From: UMGS1532 sp045542355
GTDB lineage: Bacteria > Bacillota > Clostridia > Oscillospirales > Acutalibacteraceae
NCBI GenBank assembly: GCA_045542355.1
Contig: JAZQKX010000016.1
Coordinates: forward strand, 26,565-90,564
Length of the DNA stretch: 64,000 nucleotides
Direction of reading: 5' to 3'
The notes under the pieces are model-generated. The model searched no databases. It saw only the letters and a program-made list of their open reading frames with translations, and was not told the DNA's origin. Numbering within the stretch: the stretch's first letter is position 1; the number at the start of each line of letters is the position of its first letter. This document shows, piece after piece, positions 26,145-34,402 of the stretch. The position numbers and the translations under genes are program-made.

Positions 26145-27013
26145 CTGTAATTCCCCTTCGTGATAGTTTTGCGGTCATGTTCGATGGCCGCCGTCAGTTC
26201 ATTTATATCCTTAAATTTCCGTTCCTCCCGCACAAATCCCAGTAAATGCACTGCTATTTCCTTACCGTAGAGATTTCCGTTAAAGTTCAGAATATGAGTC
26301 TCGGAAATGGGGTCGGGCAGGGGAAATGTGGGATGAACGCCGATGTTGGTTATTCCTAAATATTTTTTACCATCAATTTTAACCGACGTGGCGTATACAC
26401 CGAATTTCGGCACAACAAAGCCCTCGGGCAGAGGCTGGTTTATTGTTGGGAAACCCATAACTCTTCCCCGATGGGCGCCGTCTATAACCTTGGATCTGAA
26501 CTCCAGAGCTTTGCCCAGCAGTCGGTTGGCTCTAGATAGTTCTCCCTTTGCAATGAGATTTCTGATTAGGGTGGAGCTTACCACCTCTCCGCTGTCGGTT
26601 ATAGCTTTGGCAACCGTGAGCTTCATGTTATACTCTTTGCAATAGTCCTCTAAAAGCTTCACATCCCCCGCGGCATTTTTGCCGAAACGGTAGTTAAAAC
26701 CGCAGGAAAGGGTAGCGGCGGAATATTCCAGTCTCAACATATCGAGAAAGTCCCTAGGGGACATATCTCTACAGCTTTTGAACTCTAAAAAATCCACCCT
26801 TTTGAAGCCTAATTCATATAGCTTTTCTCGCTTCACTTCGGGTTGCATAAGCAGTCCGCTGTGGTGCTTATAATATGCGGTAGGGGTGCCGAAAGCAAGG
26901 CAGACAGGCTCCTCGGCGCTGTTCTGCAGCACAGCATTAAGCACACTTTTGTGTCCCTCATGGATACCGTCGAAGGTACCCAGCGCTATTCCGCTCTTTG
27001 TCACCCGCTTCAC
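26135..27013 (-). CDS. ribF: Bifunctional riboflavin kinase / FAD synthetase
   Basis: The 292-residue enzyme makes FMN and FAD from riboflavin. The N-terminal nucleotidyltransferase domain has GTFDGIHEGHKSVLN and the later STLIRNLIAKGE. The C-terminal kinase domain (from about residue 175) has GRVMGFPTIN, where the Thr and Asn are catalytic and metal-binding, and HILNFNGNLYGKE. It starts one base after truB and shares its transcript. Confidence 0.94.
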   Translation of the reverse strand: MKRVTKSGIALGTFDGIHEGHKSVLNAVLQNSAEEPVCLAFGTPTAYYKHHSGLLMQPEVKREKLYELGFKRVDFLEFKSCRDMSPRDFLDMLRLEYSAATLSCGFNYRFGKNAAGDVKLLEDYCKEYNMKLTVAKAITDSGEVVSSTLIRNLIAKGELSRANRLLGKALEFRSKVIDGAHRGRVMGFPTINQPLPEGFVVPKFGVYATSVKIDGKKYLGITNIGVHPTFPLPDPISETHILNFNGNLYGKEIAVHLLGFVREERKFKDINELTAAIEHDRKTITKGNYRWF

Positions 27014-27014
27014 C

Positions 27015-27893
27015 TCATTCCTCGATTATACAAGCTATATCTATCTGATTTTTTTCTAAATCTACTTTTCCTATCCCTAAAAATCTATCGCCATGCTTTA
27101 CCCGCAGAAGCTCCTGATTTTTTGGGTTTTCAATATTTTTAATTCGGGCAATATCAAGCTGACCGCCGTTCAAGAATCGGGTGGTCTGAGCCTCGCTTAT
27201 GTTTATTTCGCGAAAATGCTTTACACATTCTTCCGCGTCCCGAAGCTTTTCACTGCCCTCGTATATATCGTCGAGGGTAATGCAATCCTCAATCCGAAAT
27301 CCCGAAACCTCGGTACGGCGGAGGGCTGTAAGGACAGCTCCCACACCTAAATATTCGCCTATATCCGAAGCTAAAGAACGAATATATGTACCCTTGGAGC
27401 AAAGCACATCGATTATAAAATCGGTGGAGCTTAGTCTCTCGATTAGGTTAAGCTCCTTAATATTTATCTGTCTGGGCTCACGCTTGACCTCAACTCCCTG
27501 CCTTGCCAAATCGTAAAGCCGAACACCGTCTTTTTTAAGAGCAGAGTACATAGGCGGAAGCTGACTTTGTTCTCCTCGAAAATGCGCCAAGGCATTTTCC
27601 AAATCGGCATCACTTATGTTTACCGCCTTTTCTTCCAAAACCTCGCCTGTTATATCAAGGGTGTCGGTTTTAATTCCCAGCCGAACTCGAGCGGTATATC
27701 TTTTGTCGCTCTCCAGCATAAGGGAACTGAGCCTTGAGGCTCTGCCTGTAAGGAGGGGCAAAACTCCTGTCGCCATAGGGTCGAGAGTGCCTGTATGTCC
27801 CACCCTCTTTATGCCGAGTCTGCGCTTTACTTCGCTCACGGCACGGAAGGAGGTTATACCCTCGGGCTTATCAAGAAGTATTAAATAAGGCAT
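27015..27893 (-). CDS. truB: tRNA pseudouridine(55) synthase
   Basis: The 292-residue enzyme converts U55 in the T-loop of tRNAs to pseudouridine. The catalytic Asp is in GHTGTLDPMATGVLPLL, near residue 40. DKPEGITSFRAV and CSKGTYIRSLASDIGEYL are further TruB landmarks. A short C-terminal PUA-like domain follows. It overlaps the end of nrnA by 13 bases. Confidence 0.95.
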   Translation of the reverse strand: MPYLILLDKPEGITSFRAVSEVKRRLGIKRVGHTGTLDPMATGVLPLLTGRASRLSSLMLESDKRYTARVRLGIKTDTLDITGEVLEEKAVNISDADLENALAHFRGEQSQLPPMYSALKKDGVRLYDLARQGVEVKREPRQINIKELNLIERLSSTDFIIDVLCSKGTYIRSLASDIGEYLGVGAVLTALRRTEVSGFRIEDCITLDDIYEGSEKLRDAEECVKHFREINISEAQTTRFLNGGQLDIARIKNIENPKNQELLRVKHGDRFLGIGKVDLEKNQIDIACIIEE

Positions 27894-28861
27894 CCGTTTT
27901 CCTCCAGAGCGTCCTTAACCACCGCTGTGAGTTGTTCCTTGATTTCATGAATTTGGCAATCGAATTCGCATCCAGCCGCTCTTGGATGACCGCCGCCACC
28001 AAAATGGGCGCATATAGCGGTGGCATCTATGGGAGCATTGGTACGTAGTGAGATTTTATATTTTCCGTCTATCTTTTCTCTTATGGTGATGCCCACCATA
28101 ACCCCCTCAATCATTCGGGAGAGAGTATTGATGCCGTCTAAATCTCCCTCGTCACAGCCTGTTTCGTTTATCATATCACGGGTGACGGTGATGATTGCAA
28201 CTCTACCGCCAAAATAGTATTCCACGCCGTCCATAGCCATACCCTCTATTTTAACTCGGGCACGGCTTTTGGTGTCAAACATGATTCTGTTTATTTCGGC
28301 ATACTCCACACCCATGCCCATCAGCTCTGCGGCAATCAGGTGGGTTTCAACTGTCGTGTTGGAATATTTGAAACAGCCGTTATCGGTGACTATACCTGTA
28401 TAAAGTCCGTCTATTGCATGTTTATTAAAGCCTACCCCCAGCTCCTTGATAACTTTATAGATTATCTCGCAGTTGGCAGAGGCATTAGCATCCAAGAGCA
28501 GATTTCGGGCATATTTTAAATTTGAAATATGGTGGTCTATGCAAAGGTCTACTCTGTTGCCGTATTCGGCTTCATAGCGTCCCAACAGCTTAGGACTTGC
28601 CACATCCACAGCCACCACGGTTTGCTCTTGGAATTCATCCTCTTTTAAGGAGTTGCTGATATAGGTAAACTTTGCGGGGATGGGGTCAGAGCAAAGCACC
28701 CTTACCTTTTTACCCATCCGCTTTAAGGTATATGCCAGTGCATATCCAGAACCTATGGTATCTCCGTCGGGCTGAGCGTGTAGCAAAATTGTGTAGTTAT
28801 CGTGGGAACGAATAAAGTCACATACTTCGCCCACTTGGAGCAAATTAACCCTCTTCTCCAT
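27881..28861 (-). CDS. nrnA: DHH phosphoesterase, bifunctional oligoribonuclease/PAP phosphatase (NrnA)
   Basis: The 326-residue DHH/DHHA1 enzyme degrades short RNAs and pAp. LLHAQPDGDTIGSGYAL gives the first metal ligands, and CIDHHIS is the DHH motif. GGGGHPRAAGCEF closes the DHHA1 domain. I place the start at the ATG at 28861 (MEKRVNLLQV), which overlaps the end of rbfA by 17 bases. A second in-frame ATG five codons upstream lies closer to the GAGG site than is usual. The order rbfA-nrnA-truB is common in Bacillota. Confidence 0.9.
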   Translation of the reverse strand: MEKRVNLLQVGEVCDFIRSHDNYTILLHAQPDGDTIGSGYALAYTLKRMGKKVRVLCSDPIPAKFTYISNSLKEDEFQEQTVVAVDVASPKLLGRYEAEYGNRVDLCIDHHISNLKYARNLLLDANASANCEIIYKVIKELGVGFNKHAIDGLYTGIVTDNGCFKYSNTTVETHLIAAELMGMGVEYAEINRIMFDTKSRARVKIEGMAMDGVEYYFGGRVAIITVTRDMINETGCDEGDLDGINTLSRMIEGVMVGITIREKIDGKYKISLRTNAPIDATAICAHFGGGGHPRAAGCEFDCQIHEIKEQLTAVVKDALEENGCLI

Positions 28862-29219
28862 CCTCTGATACCTCATCACCGTAGGTGAAAGACTCGATAA
28901 TACCCGCGATATTTGCGCTGTAGGCAATGGAATCGTCGGCAACGAATCTCAACTCAGGTGTCTTTCTCAATTTAAGGCGGGTGCCCAACTCTCGGCGGAT
29001 ATATCCCGCGGCACTGCGAAGACCTTTCACGGTATCCGCGGTGGCGGTATCCCCCTCTATTGTGCTGACATATACCTTTGCATAGGAGAGGTCACCGCTT
29101 ACGTCAACCTTAACGATATTGGTAAGCGATGAAACCCTCGGGTCTTTTACGGTGCGGATTATATTTGCCAGCTCTCGATGAACGTCGGAAGTTATTCTTC
29201 CCATTTTAAATCCTGCCAT
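28845..29219 (-). CDS. rbfA: 30S ribosome-binding factor A
   Basis: The 124-residue KH-like protein helps mature the 30S subunit and 16S rRNA 5' end. RITSDVHRELANIIRTVKDPR, split by the family's conserved DPR, and LRSAAGYIRRELGTRLKLRKTPELRF match RbfA throughout. It begins 15 bases after infB and overlaps nrnA. Confidence 0.94.
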   Translation of the reverse strand: MAGFKMGRITSDVHRELANIIRTVKDPRVSSLTNIVKVDVSGDLSYAKVYVSTIEGDTATADTVKGLRSAAGYIRRELGTRLKLRKTPELRFVADDSIAYSANIAGIIESFTYGDEVSEDGEEG

Positions 29220-29234
29220 ATATTTCTCCTAAAC

Positions 29235-31730
29235 TTAATCTCTATATTCCTCCATGATGAAGGCTTCTAAGATGTCTCCGTCCTTAATATCTTGGAACTT
29301 TTCGAGACCAACGCCACATTCATAGCCCTGAGCTACTTCCTTAACGTCGTCCTTAAAACGGCGGAGGGAGTCTATCTTATCCTCGGCAACAACTATGCCG
29401 TCGCGAACAACACGGATTTGGCAGGAGCGGTTTACCTTACCGTCGGTTACATAAGAACCTGCAATGGTACCCACTCCCGAAATCTTATAGGTCTGTCGGA
29501 CTTCGATGGTACCCATGATAACCTCGCGGAACTTAGGAGCCAACATACCCTTCATAGCGGCTTCAATTTCCTCAATGCAATCGTAAATAACTCTGTAGAG
29601 ACGGATTTCTGTGCCGTCCTTTTCGGCGGTATCCTTGGCAACGGGGTCGGGACGAACATTAAAGCCAACGATGATAGCGTTGGATGTACCAGCCAACATA
29701 ACGTCGGACTCATTAACAGCGCCAACACCACCGTGGATAACACGAACGCGAACCTCCTCGTTAGAAAGTTCCTCCAAGCTTTGACGAACAGCCTCAACTG
29801 AGCCCTGAACGTCTGCCTTAACGATGATGTTAAGGTCTTTTACATCGCCTGAATCAAGCTGTGAGAACAGATTATCAAGGGTAATCTTCTGGGCGGAATT
29901 CCACTCATCCTCTTTAATCTTGTGCTTTCTCTGCTCAACCAACTGACGGGCAAGTCTTTCGTCAGATACAGCGTCAAAGGAGTCACCTGCAGAGGGTACC
30001 TCGGCAAGGCCTGTAATCTCAACAGGCACAGAGGGACCTGCAGTCTTTAATTCCTGACCCTTTTCGTTTTGCATTACACGAACTCTACCAACCGCTGTAC
30101 CTGCAACAATGATGTCGCCTGAATTAAGAGTACCGTTCTGCACAAGAATTGTGGCAACAGGGCCACGACCCTTGTCGAGACGAGCCTCAACAACAACACC
30201 CTTGGCACGGCGGTCGGGGTTGGCTTTAAGCTCAAGCATATCTGCAACAAGTATGATGTTTTCCAGAAGATCGTCGATACCTTCGCCTGTCTTTGCGGAA
30301 ACGGGTACGCAGATGATGTCACCGCCCCATTCCTCGGGAACGAGACCGTGCTCGGTTAACTGCTGCTTGATACGGTCGGGATTAGCCTCAGGCTTATCCA
30401 TCTTGTTCATAGCAACGATAATCTGCACCTCTGCGGCACGGGCGTGGTTGATAGCCTCAATGGTCTGGGGCATGATACCGTCGTCGGCGGCAACAACCAA
30501 CACCGCGATATCGGTACACTGGGCGCCACGAAGACGCATGGAAGTAAATGCGGCGTGTCCTGGGGTGTCGAGGAATGTGATATCTCTCTCGGCTTTACGA
30601 ACGCGATATGCGCCTATGTGCTGGGTAATACCACCCGCCTCGGTGTCGGTAACGGCGGTGTCGCGGATGGCGTCGAGAATGGAGGTCTTACCATGGTCAA
30701 CGTGACCCATAACAACAACGATGGGGTCGCGAGGCTTCAGATCCTCTGCCTTATCCTCGGTTTCGTCCATGATACGCTCTTCGATTGTAACGGTTACCTG
30801 CTTGAGCACCTTACAGCCCATTTCGGTTGCAATAAGCTCTGCAGTATCGAAGTCGATGGTATCGTTGATAGAAGACATAATTCCCAGTTTGAGAAGAGTC
30901 TTTATAACCTCAGCTGCAGGTTTCTTCATAGCAACTGCCAAATCACGAATGATAACCTCCTCACCGATGGTAACGGTAACAGGAGTCTTCTTGATTTTTT
31001 CCAGCTGGAGACGGCGGAGCTTATCTGCTTCGCTCTCCCTCTTTGCGCCCTTGGGACGGCTATAGTCCTTAGACTTCTGCTTTATCTTCTGTTTGCGCTG
31101 CATGTTGTCCTTAAAGGAGTTTGCAGGAGCAATGTTCTCGTACTTCTCGTTATATTTATCAATGTTAACATTAACAGTACGGGTGTCGATTTTACGAATT
31201 TCGGCAGGACCGCGGTTAGGAGCCTCACCGGGCTGCTTCTTCTCCTTAGCCTTAAAGGGATGGAGATTCTGCTGAGGCATTGGAACATCTTTTGATTTCT
31301 TCTCCTCGGTCTTTTTAGGCTCGGCTTTCTTTTCTGCCTTTTTGGGCTCGGCTTTCTTTGCAGTGTCCTTTTTAGGCTCTGCCTTTTTTGTTTCCTTTTC
31401 AGCCTTCTGAGCCGCGGCGGCAGCCTCTAAAAGCTGCTGAGCAATAAGCTCCTGAGCCGCCTTGCGGTCGTCGGTTTTCTTAACCTCTTTTTTGGGCTCC
31501 TCAGCTGTCTTTTGAGCCTTTTTCTTGGCGCCCTCGTCGAAATATGCCTTAAAACTTTTAACTGCAGTATCCTGTGTTAATTTGTCGAAAATGATGTCAA
31601 GGTCAGATTCCTCCAGCGCCGACATCTTTTTCTTTTCACCCTCTGTGTAGGTGTTTAAAATGTTCAGAATATCCTCGCTGGATTTTTCGAAATCCTTAGC
31701 TACCTCATGAACACGATATTTTATTGTCAT
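29235..31730 (-). CDS. infB: Translation initiation factor IF-2
   Basis: The 831-residue GTPase brings initiator tRNA to the 30S subunit. It has an IF2 N-terminal module (VHEVAKDFEKSSEDILNIL), then a long Lys/Ala/Glu-rich linker with repeated KKAEPKK units (residues 80-160). A second N2 module follows, then the G domain with VVVMGHVDHGKTSILDAI (G1), FLDTPGHAAFTSM (G3), and MNKMDKPEANP (G4). The C-terminal domains IV-VI end at FIMEEYRD. It sits between ylxQ and rbfA. Confidence 0.97.
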   Translation of the reverse strand: MTIKYRVHEVAKDFEKSSEDILNILNTYTEGEKKKMSALEESDLDIIFDKLTQDTAVKSFKAYFDEGAKKKAQKTAEEPKKEVKKTDDRKAAQELIAQQLLEAAAAAQKAEKETKKAEPKKDTAKKAEPKKAEKKAEPKKTEEKKSKDVPMPQQNLHPFKAKEKKQPGEAPNRGPAEIRKIDTRTVNVNIDKYNEKYENIAPANSFKDNMQRKQKIKQKSKDYSRPKGAKRESEADKLRRLQLEKIKKTPVTVTIGEEVIIRDLAVAMKKPAAEVIKTLLKLGIMSSINDTIDFDTAELIATEMGCKVLKQVTVTIEERIMDETEDKAEDLKPRDPIVVVMGHVDHGKTSILDAIRDTAVTDTEAGGITQHIGAYRVRKAERDITFLDTPGHAAFTSMRLRGAQCTDIAVLVVAADDGIMPQTIEAINHARAAEVQIIVAMNKMDKPEANPDRIKQQLTEHGLVPEEWGGDIICVPVSAKTGEGIDDLLENIILVADMLELKANPDRRAKGVVVEARLDKGRGPVATILVQNGTLNSGDIIVAGTAVGRVRVMQNEKGQELKTAGPSVPVEITGLAEVPSAGDSFDAVSDERLARQLVEQRKHKIKEDEWNSAQKITLDNLFSQLDSGDVKDLNIIVKADVQGSVEAVRQSLEELSNEEVRVRVIHGGVGAVNESDVMLAGTSNAIIVGFNVRPDPVAKDTAEKDGTEIRLYRVIYDCIEEIEAAMKGMLAPKFREVIMGTIEVRQTYKISGVGTIAGSYVTDGKVNRSCQIRVVRDGIVVAEDKIDSLRRFKDDVKEVAQGYECGVGLEKFQDIKDGDILEAFIMEEYRD

Positions 31731-31731
31731 A

Positions 31732-32037
31732 TTAATTTTCCCCCTGATATTTAATTGTTAGAGCCTCTGCGAAGCCTTGGTCGAGCACCGCAATAACACC
31801 TGTTTTGATGCCTATTGCCTGAGACAAGGTCGCCATATCGTATCTGGTGCGGACAACCTCTATTGGTTTGTCACCCACGACGAATCTCAGCTCTTTCTCG
31901 GTTTTCTGCGATAAATCCGAGGCTATATAAATAAGTATGGCTTTATTGCGGCGGACCGCTTCGGCGGTATCGCTGGCGCCAATGCACATCCTACCCGCTT
32001 TTCTGCAGATGCCAAGCATTGATAAAAACTTATCCAT
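31732..32037 (-). CDS. ylxQ: L7Ae-family RNA-binding protein (YlxQ)
   Basis: The 101-residue protein belongs to the L7Ae/L30e fold. FLSMLGICRKAGRMCIG at the N-terminus and KAILIYIASDLSQKTEKEL are typical of YlxQ, a kink-turn-binding protein encoded in nusA operons. It overlaps rnpM by 8 bases and precedes infB by one base. Its exact target in Clostridia is unknown. Confidence 0.9.
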   Translation of the reverse strand: MDKFLSMLGICRKAGRMCIGASDTAEAVRRNKAILIYIASDLSQKTEKELRFVVGDKPIEVVRTRYDMATLSQAIGIKTGVIAVLDQGFAEALTIKYQGEN

Positions 32038-32302
32038 TACCCTCTATCTGCTCCTCCATACGGGAATATATCTCTTCGGGAATGTTCACCTGCAGAGTTC
32101 GGGAAATTCTCCCCGACTTGATTGCCTTTTTAAGGCACTCGGCAGACCTGCATATATATGCCCCTCTGCCCGCAGCCTTACCCGTGAGGTCTAAGGAAAC
32201 CTCGCCCTCGGGTGAGCGAACAACCCTTACAAGCTGACGCTTTTCATACATTTCTCCACATCCGCAACACATGCGCATGGGAATTTTCTTTGGCTTTTGC
32301 AC
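32030..32302 (-). CDS. rnpM: RNase P modulator RnpM (YlxR, DUF448)
   Basis: The 90-residue protein carries the family pattern RMCCGCGEMYEKRQLVRV and the GRGAYICRS motif. YlxR/RnpM has been reported to bind the RNase P RNA and modulate its activity (family knowledge). It starts with GTG at 32300-32302, seven bases after GGAG. It overlaps ylxQ and lies 32 bases after nusA. Confidence 0.9.
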   Translation of the reverse strand: MQKPKKIPMRMCCGCGEMYEKRQLVRVVRSPEGEVSLDLTGKAAGRGAYICRSAECLKKAIKSGRISRTLQVNIPEEIYSRMEEQIEGNG

Positions 32303-32334
32303 GGTTTTACTCCTTCCCCGAAATTCGGATTGTT

Positions 32335-33420
32335 TTATTCGTCCTCGCCCTCTCCAAAGAAGCCGCTTTCAGGACGAATGTCTATCTTCCAGCCTGTGAG
32401 TTTCGCGGCAAGGCGAACGTTCTGACCCTTGTTGCCGATAGCCAAGGACAACTGAGAATCGGGAACGGTTACTCTACAGGACTTAGCCTCTTCGTCGATG
32501 ATTTCAACACTTACAACCTTTGAGGGAGAAAGTGCCTCTGTGATGAATTCCACAGGATTTTCTGAATATTTAACAATGTCAATCTTTTCTCCACCCAGCT
32601 CTTCAACAATGCTGTTAACACGGATACCGCGCTGACCGATACAAGAGCCGATTGGGTCGATGCTTTCGTCCTTGGAATATACAGCCATCTTTGTGCGGGA
32701 ACCTGCCTGACGGGAAACAGATTTAATTTCAATTATGCCGTCGTAGATTTCGGGTACTTCAGACTCGAAAAGACGGGTAACGAGACCTGGGTGGGTGCGG
32801 GAAATCATAACCTTGGGACCCTTTTCGGTGGAGCGAACGTCCACAATGTAAACCTTAACGTGGTCGCCCTCGCGGATTATTTCATCGGGCACCTGCTCCT
32901 TTTTGAGGAGTACAGCTTCGCTTCCGTTGATGGTGATGGTGGCGTTGCCGGTTTTGGGGTCTATTCTATGAACAACGGCGGTGACGATTTCCTTAGTTTT
33001 GCTTTGGAACTCACTGAGTATTTTGCCGTGTTCTGCCTCTCTTATGCCCTGATGGATAACATTCTTTGCAGACTGGGCAATAATTCTGCCAAAATTCTTG
33101 GTGTCGAGGTCGATTTCAACAATTCCGCCAACCTCAGCCTTTTTGTTGTATTTCTTGGCATCGTCTAAAAGAATATCGGTGTATTCATTTTCTATTTCCT
33201 CAACAACATTCTTGCGGATAAATACGCGGAAGATGTCTTTATCCATGTCTGCCTCAAAAGCAGTGATTTCATTGCCACCGTAGGTCTTTTTGCAAGAGGT
33301 GGCGATAGCGGCGCCGATTTTCTCAGCAAGTACCTGAGCCTCGATGCCCTTTTCATCAGCCATAAACTTTATGGCGGCGATGATTTCTGCGGTTACCTTT
33401 GAATTCTTCTTTGCACTCAT
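32335..33420 (-). CDS. nusA: Transcription termination/antitermination factor NusA
   Basis: The 361-residue protein binds RNA polymerase and RNA to modulate pausing and termination. The N-terminal domain is followed by an S1 domain (GGIVEIDLDTKNFGRIIAQS precedes it), then two KH domains with SCIGQRGIRVNSIVEELGGE and LAIGNKGQNVRLAAKLTGWK. It lacks the acidic C-terminal repeats of proteobacterial NusA, as is normal in Bacillota. I use the ATG at 33420 (MSAKKNSK). An upstream in-frame TTG is only two bases from GGAGG. Confidence 0.96.
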   Translation of the reverse strand: MSAKKNSKVTAEIIAAIKFMADEKGIEAQVLAEKIGAAIATSCKKTYGGNEITAFEADMDKDIFRVFIRKNVVEEIENEYTDILLDDAKKYNKKAEVGGIVEIDLDTKNFGRIIAQSAKNVIHQGIREAEHGKILSEFQSKTKEIVTAVVHRIDPKTGNATITINGSEAVLLKKEQVPDEIIREGDHVKVYIVDVRSTEKGPKVMISRTHPGLVTRLFESEVPEIYDGIIEIKSVSRQAGSRTKMAVYSKDESIDPIGSCIGQRGIRVNSIVEELGGEKIDIVKYSENPVEFITEALSPSKVVSVEIIDEEAKSCRVTVPDSQLSLAIGNKGQNVRLAAKLTGWKIDIRPESGFFGEGEDE

Positions 33421-33495
33421 TTTTCTCAATTCCTCCGTTTTTGGGTGTAGCGGAAAACCACTACGGTTTTATATTTAATTGTAATTTAAAACTAT

Positions 33496-33963
33496 TTAAA
33501 ATTTATCGTCATCAAGCGATACTTTAGAAATATTGCTTCGGGCAATTTCGATTTCTCCGCCGTCGGCGATAACCACGACATTGTCGGAATTGCGCTCTTT
33601 TAAGACACCTGTAATATCCCTTTTACCGTCTTCAAGAGGACGAATTGTGTGGACCAAAACCTCTCTGCCCTGCATTGCCTTAAAATGGCGGTCGGTTTTA
33701 AGCTCACGGTTAAGTCCAGGTGAGCAAACCTCTAAATAATATGCCTGACTGATGGGGTCTGCCTCGTCGATGATGGGGTCAATAGCGTGGGAAACGTCGG
33801 TGCAGTTATTAATATCTATGCCGTTTTCGCTATCAATATAAACCCTCAGATACCAAGAGGCACCCTCCTTGAGAAAGCGAACATCCCAAAGCTCCAGACC
33901 CAAGGCTTCAACAGCGGGTCGCACAAGCTCTGCCACACGGTCTGCCGTGTTTTTTGCTGCCAT
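33496..33963 (-). CDS. rimP: Ribosome maturation factor RimP
   Basis: The 155-residue protein acts in 30S assembly. VRPAVEALGLELWDVRFLKEGASW, read in parts, and YYLEVCSPGLNRELKTDRHF contain the family's conserved EVSSPGL-like motif, here EVCSPGL. It is the first gene of the rimP-nusA-rnpM-ylxQ-infB-rbfA-nrnA-truB-ribF operon, which also carries the unknown membrane gene at its end. A strong promoter and a leader hairpin lie upstream. Confidence 0.94.
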   Translation of the reverse strand: MAAKNTADRVAELVRPAVEALGLELWDVRFLKEGASWYLRVYIDSENGIDINNCTDVSHAIDPIIDEADPISQAYYLEVCSPGLNRELKTDRHFKAMQGREVLVHTIRPLEDGKRDITGVLKERNSDNVVVIADGGEIEIARSNISKVSLDDDKF

Positions 33964-34048
33964 ACATTCATTCTCCTTTCAAGTAACCGCAGGAATCAGC
34001 TTCGGATTATCCGCGGTTGGCTTTCCATCTTTGCTTTCACAAAACTAA

Positions 34049-34070
34049 GAGAGTGGGTCGCCCCACTCTC
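34049..34070 (-). promoter_or_regulatory. Leader hairpin upstream of rimP (possible attenuator)
   Basis: Between the promoter and rimP the transcript forms GAGAGTGGG/CCCACTCTC followed by TTAGTTTTG on the minus strand. A second hairpin, AACCGC/GCGGTT, follows closer to the start codon. The first looks like a weak intrinsic terminator inside the leader. This would fit attenuation of the nusA operon by NusA or another factor (inference). Confidence 0.45.
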
Positions 34071-34097
34071 CTTTAAGTCAATATTCTTACATATCGT

Positions 34098-34126
34098 ATT
34101 ATAACATATATATATTACTTTTGCAA
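34098..34126 (-). promoter_or_regulatory. Promoter of the rimP-nusA operon
   Basis: On the minus strand TTGCAA (34121-34126) and TATAAT (34098-34103) are 17 bases apart. The start codon of rimP lies about 135 bases downstream, leaving a leader of about 125 bases. Confidence 0.7.
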
Positions 34127-34160
34127 GTGTTATTTTCGAATAACTTAATATTATAGATGA

Positions 34161-34192
34161 AAAAACAGCACCCCACAGGGTGCTGTTTTTTT
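34161..34192 (-). terminator. Terminator after the 55-residue peptide gene
   Basis: AAACAGCACCC pairs with GGGTGCTGTTT over a four-base loop, with T-runs on both strands. It lies 25 bases after the peptide gene's stop codon and upstream of the rimP promoter. Confidence 0.85.
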
Positions 34193-34216
34193 GCTAAGGG
34201 AAGTTACCCCTATTTT

Positions 34217-34384
34217 TTAATATTCGTAGCCGAGCTTATCTGCAGTACCTGTGGTACCGGTAACATAGCCGTCGGTGTAGTCTACGTCAGTTACTACGCC
34301 TGCGGAAATGCTCTCTCCTGCGCAATACTCATCACACAGAGTATCGATAATCTTAGCCTTAGGAGCAAAATAATTCTTTTTCAT
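34217..34384 (-). CDS. Unknown 55-residue peptide
   Basis: A short frame starts MKKNYFAPKAKIIDTLCDEY and ends ADKLGYEY. It has a perfect AAGGAG site 9 bases before the ATG. It begins 18 bases after the surface protein gene and is followed by a strong terminator, so it is the last gene of that transcript. There is no signal peptide. Features are a basic start, a CDEYC motif (two Cys three residues apart), and a Thr/Gly-rich tail (YVTGTTGTADK). I do not recognise the family. It could be a small regulatory protein or a precursor peptide, but no modification enzyme lies nearby. Confidence 0.65.
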   Translation of the reverse strand: MKKNYFAPKAKIIDTLCDEYCAGESISAGVVTDVDYTDGYVTGTTGTADKLGYEY

Positions 34385-34402
34385 TATATATCTACTCCTT
34401 TC

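Noticed and set aside
29292..31295. Several plus-strand frames opposite infB
   Set aside because: They mirror the codon periodicity of infB and have no independent motifs or binding sites.
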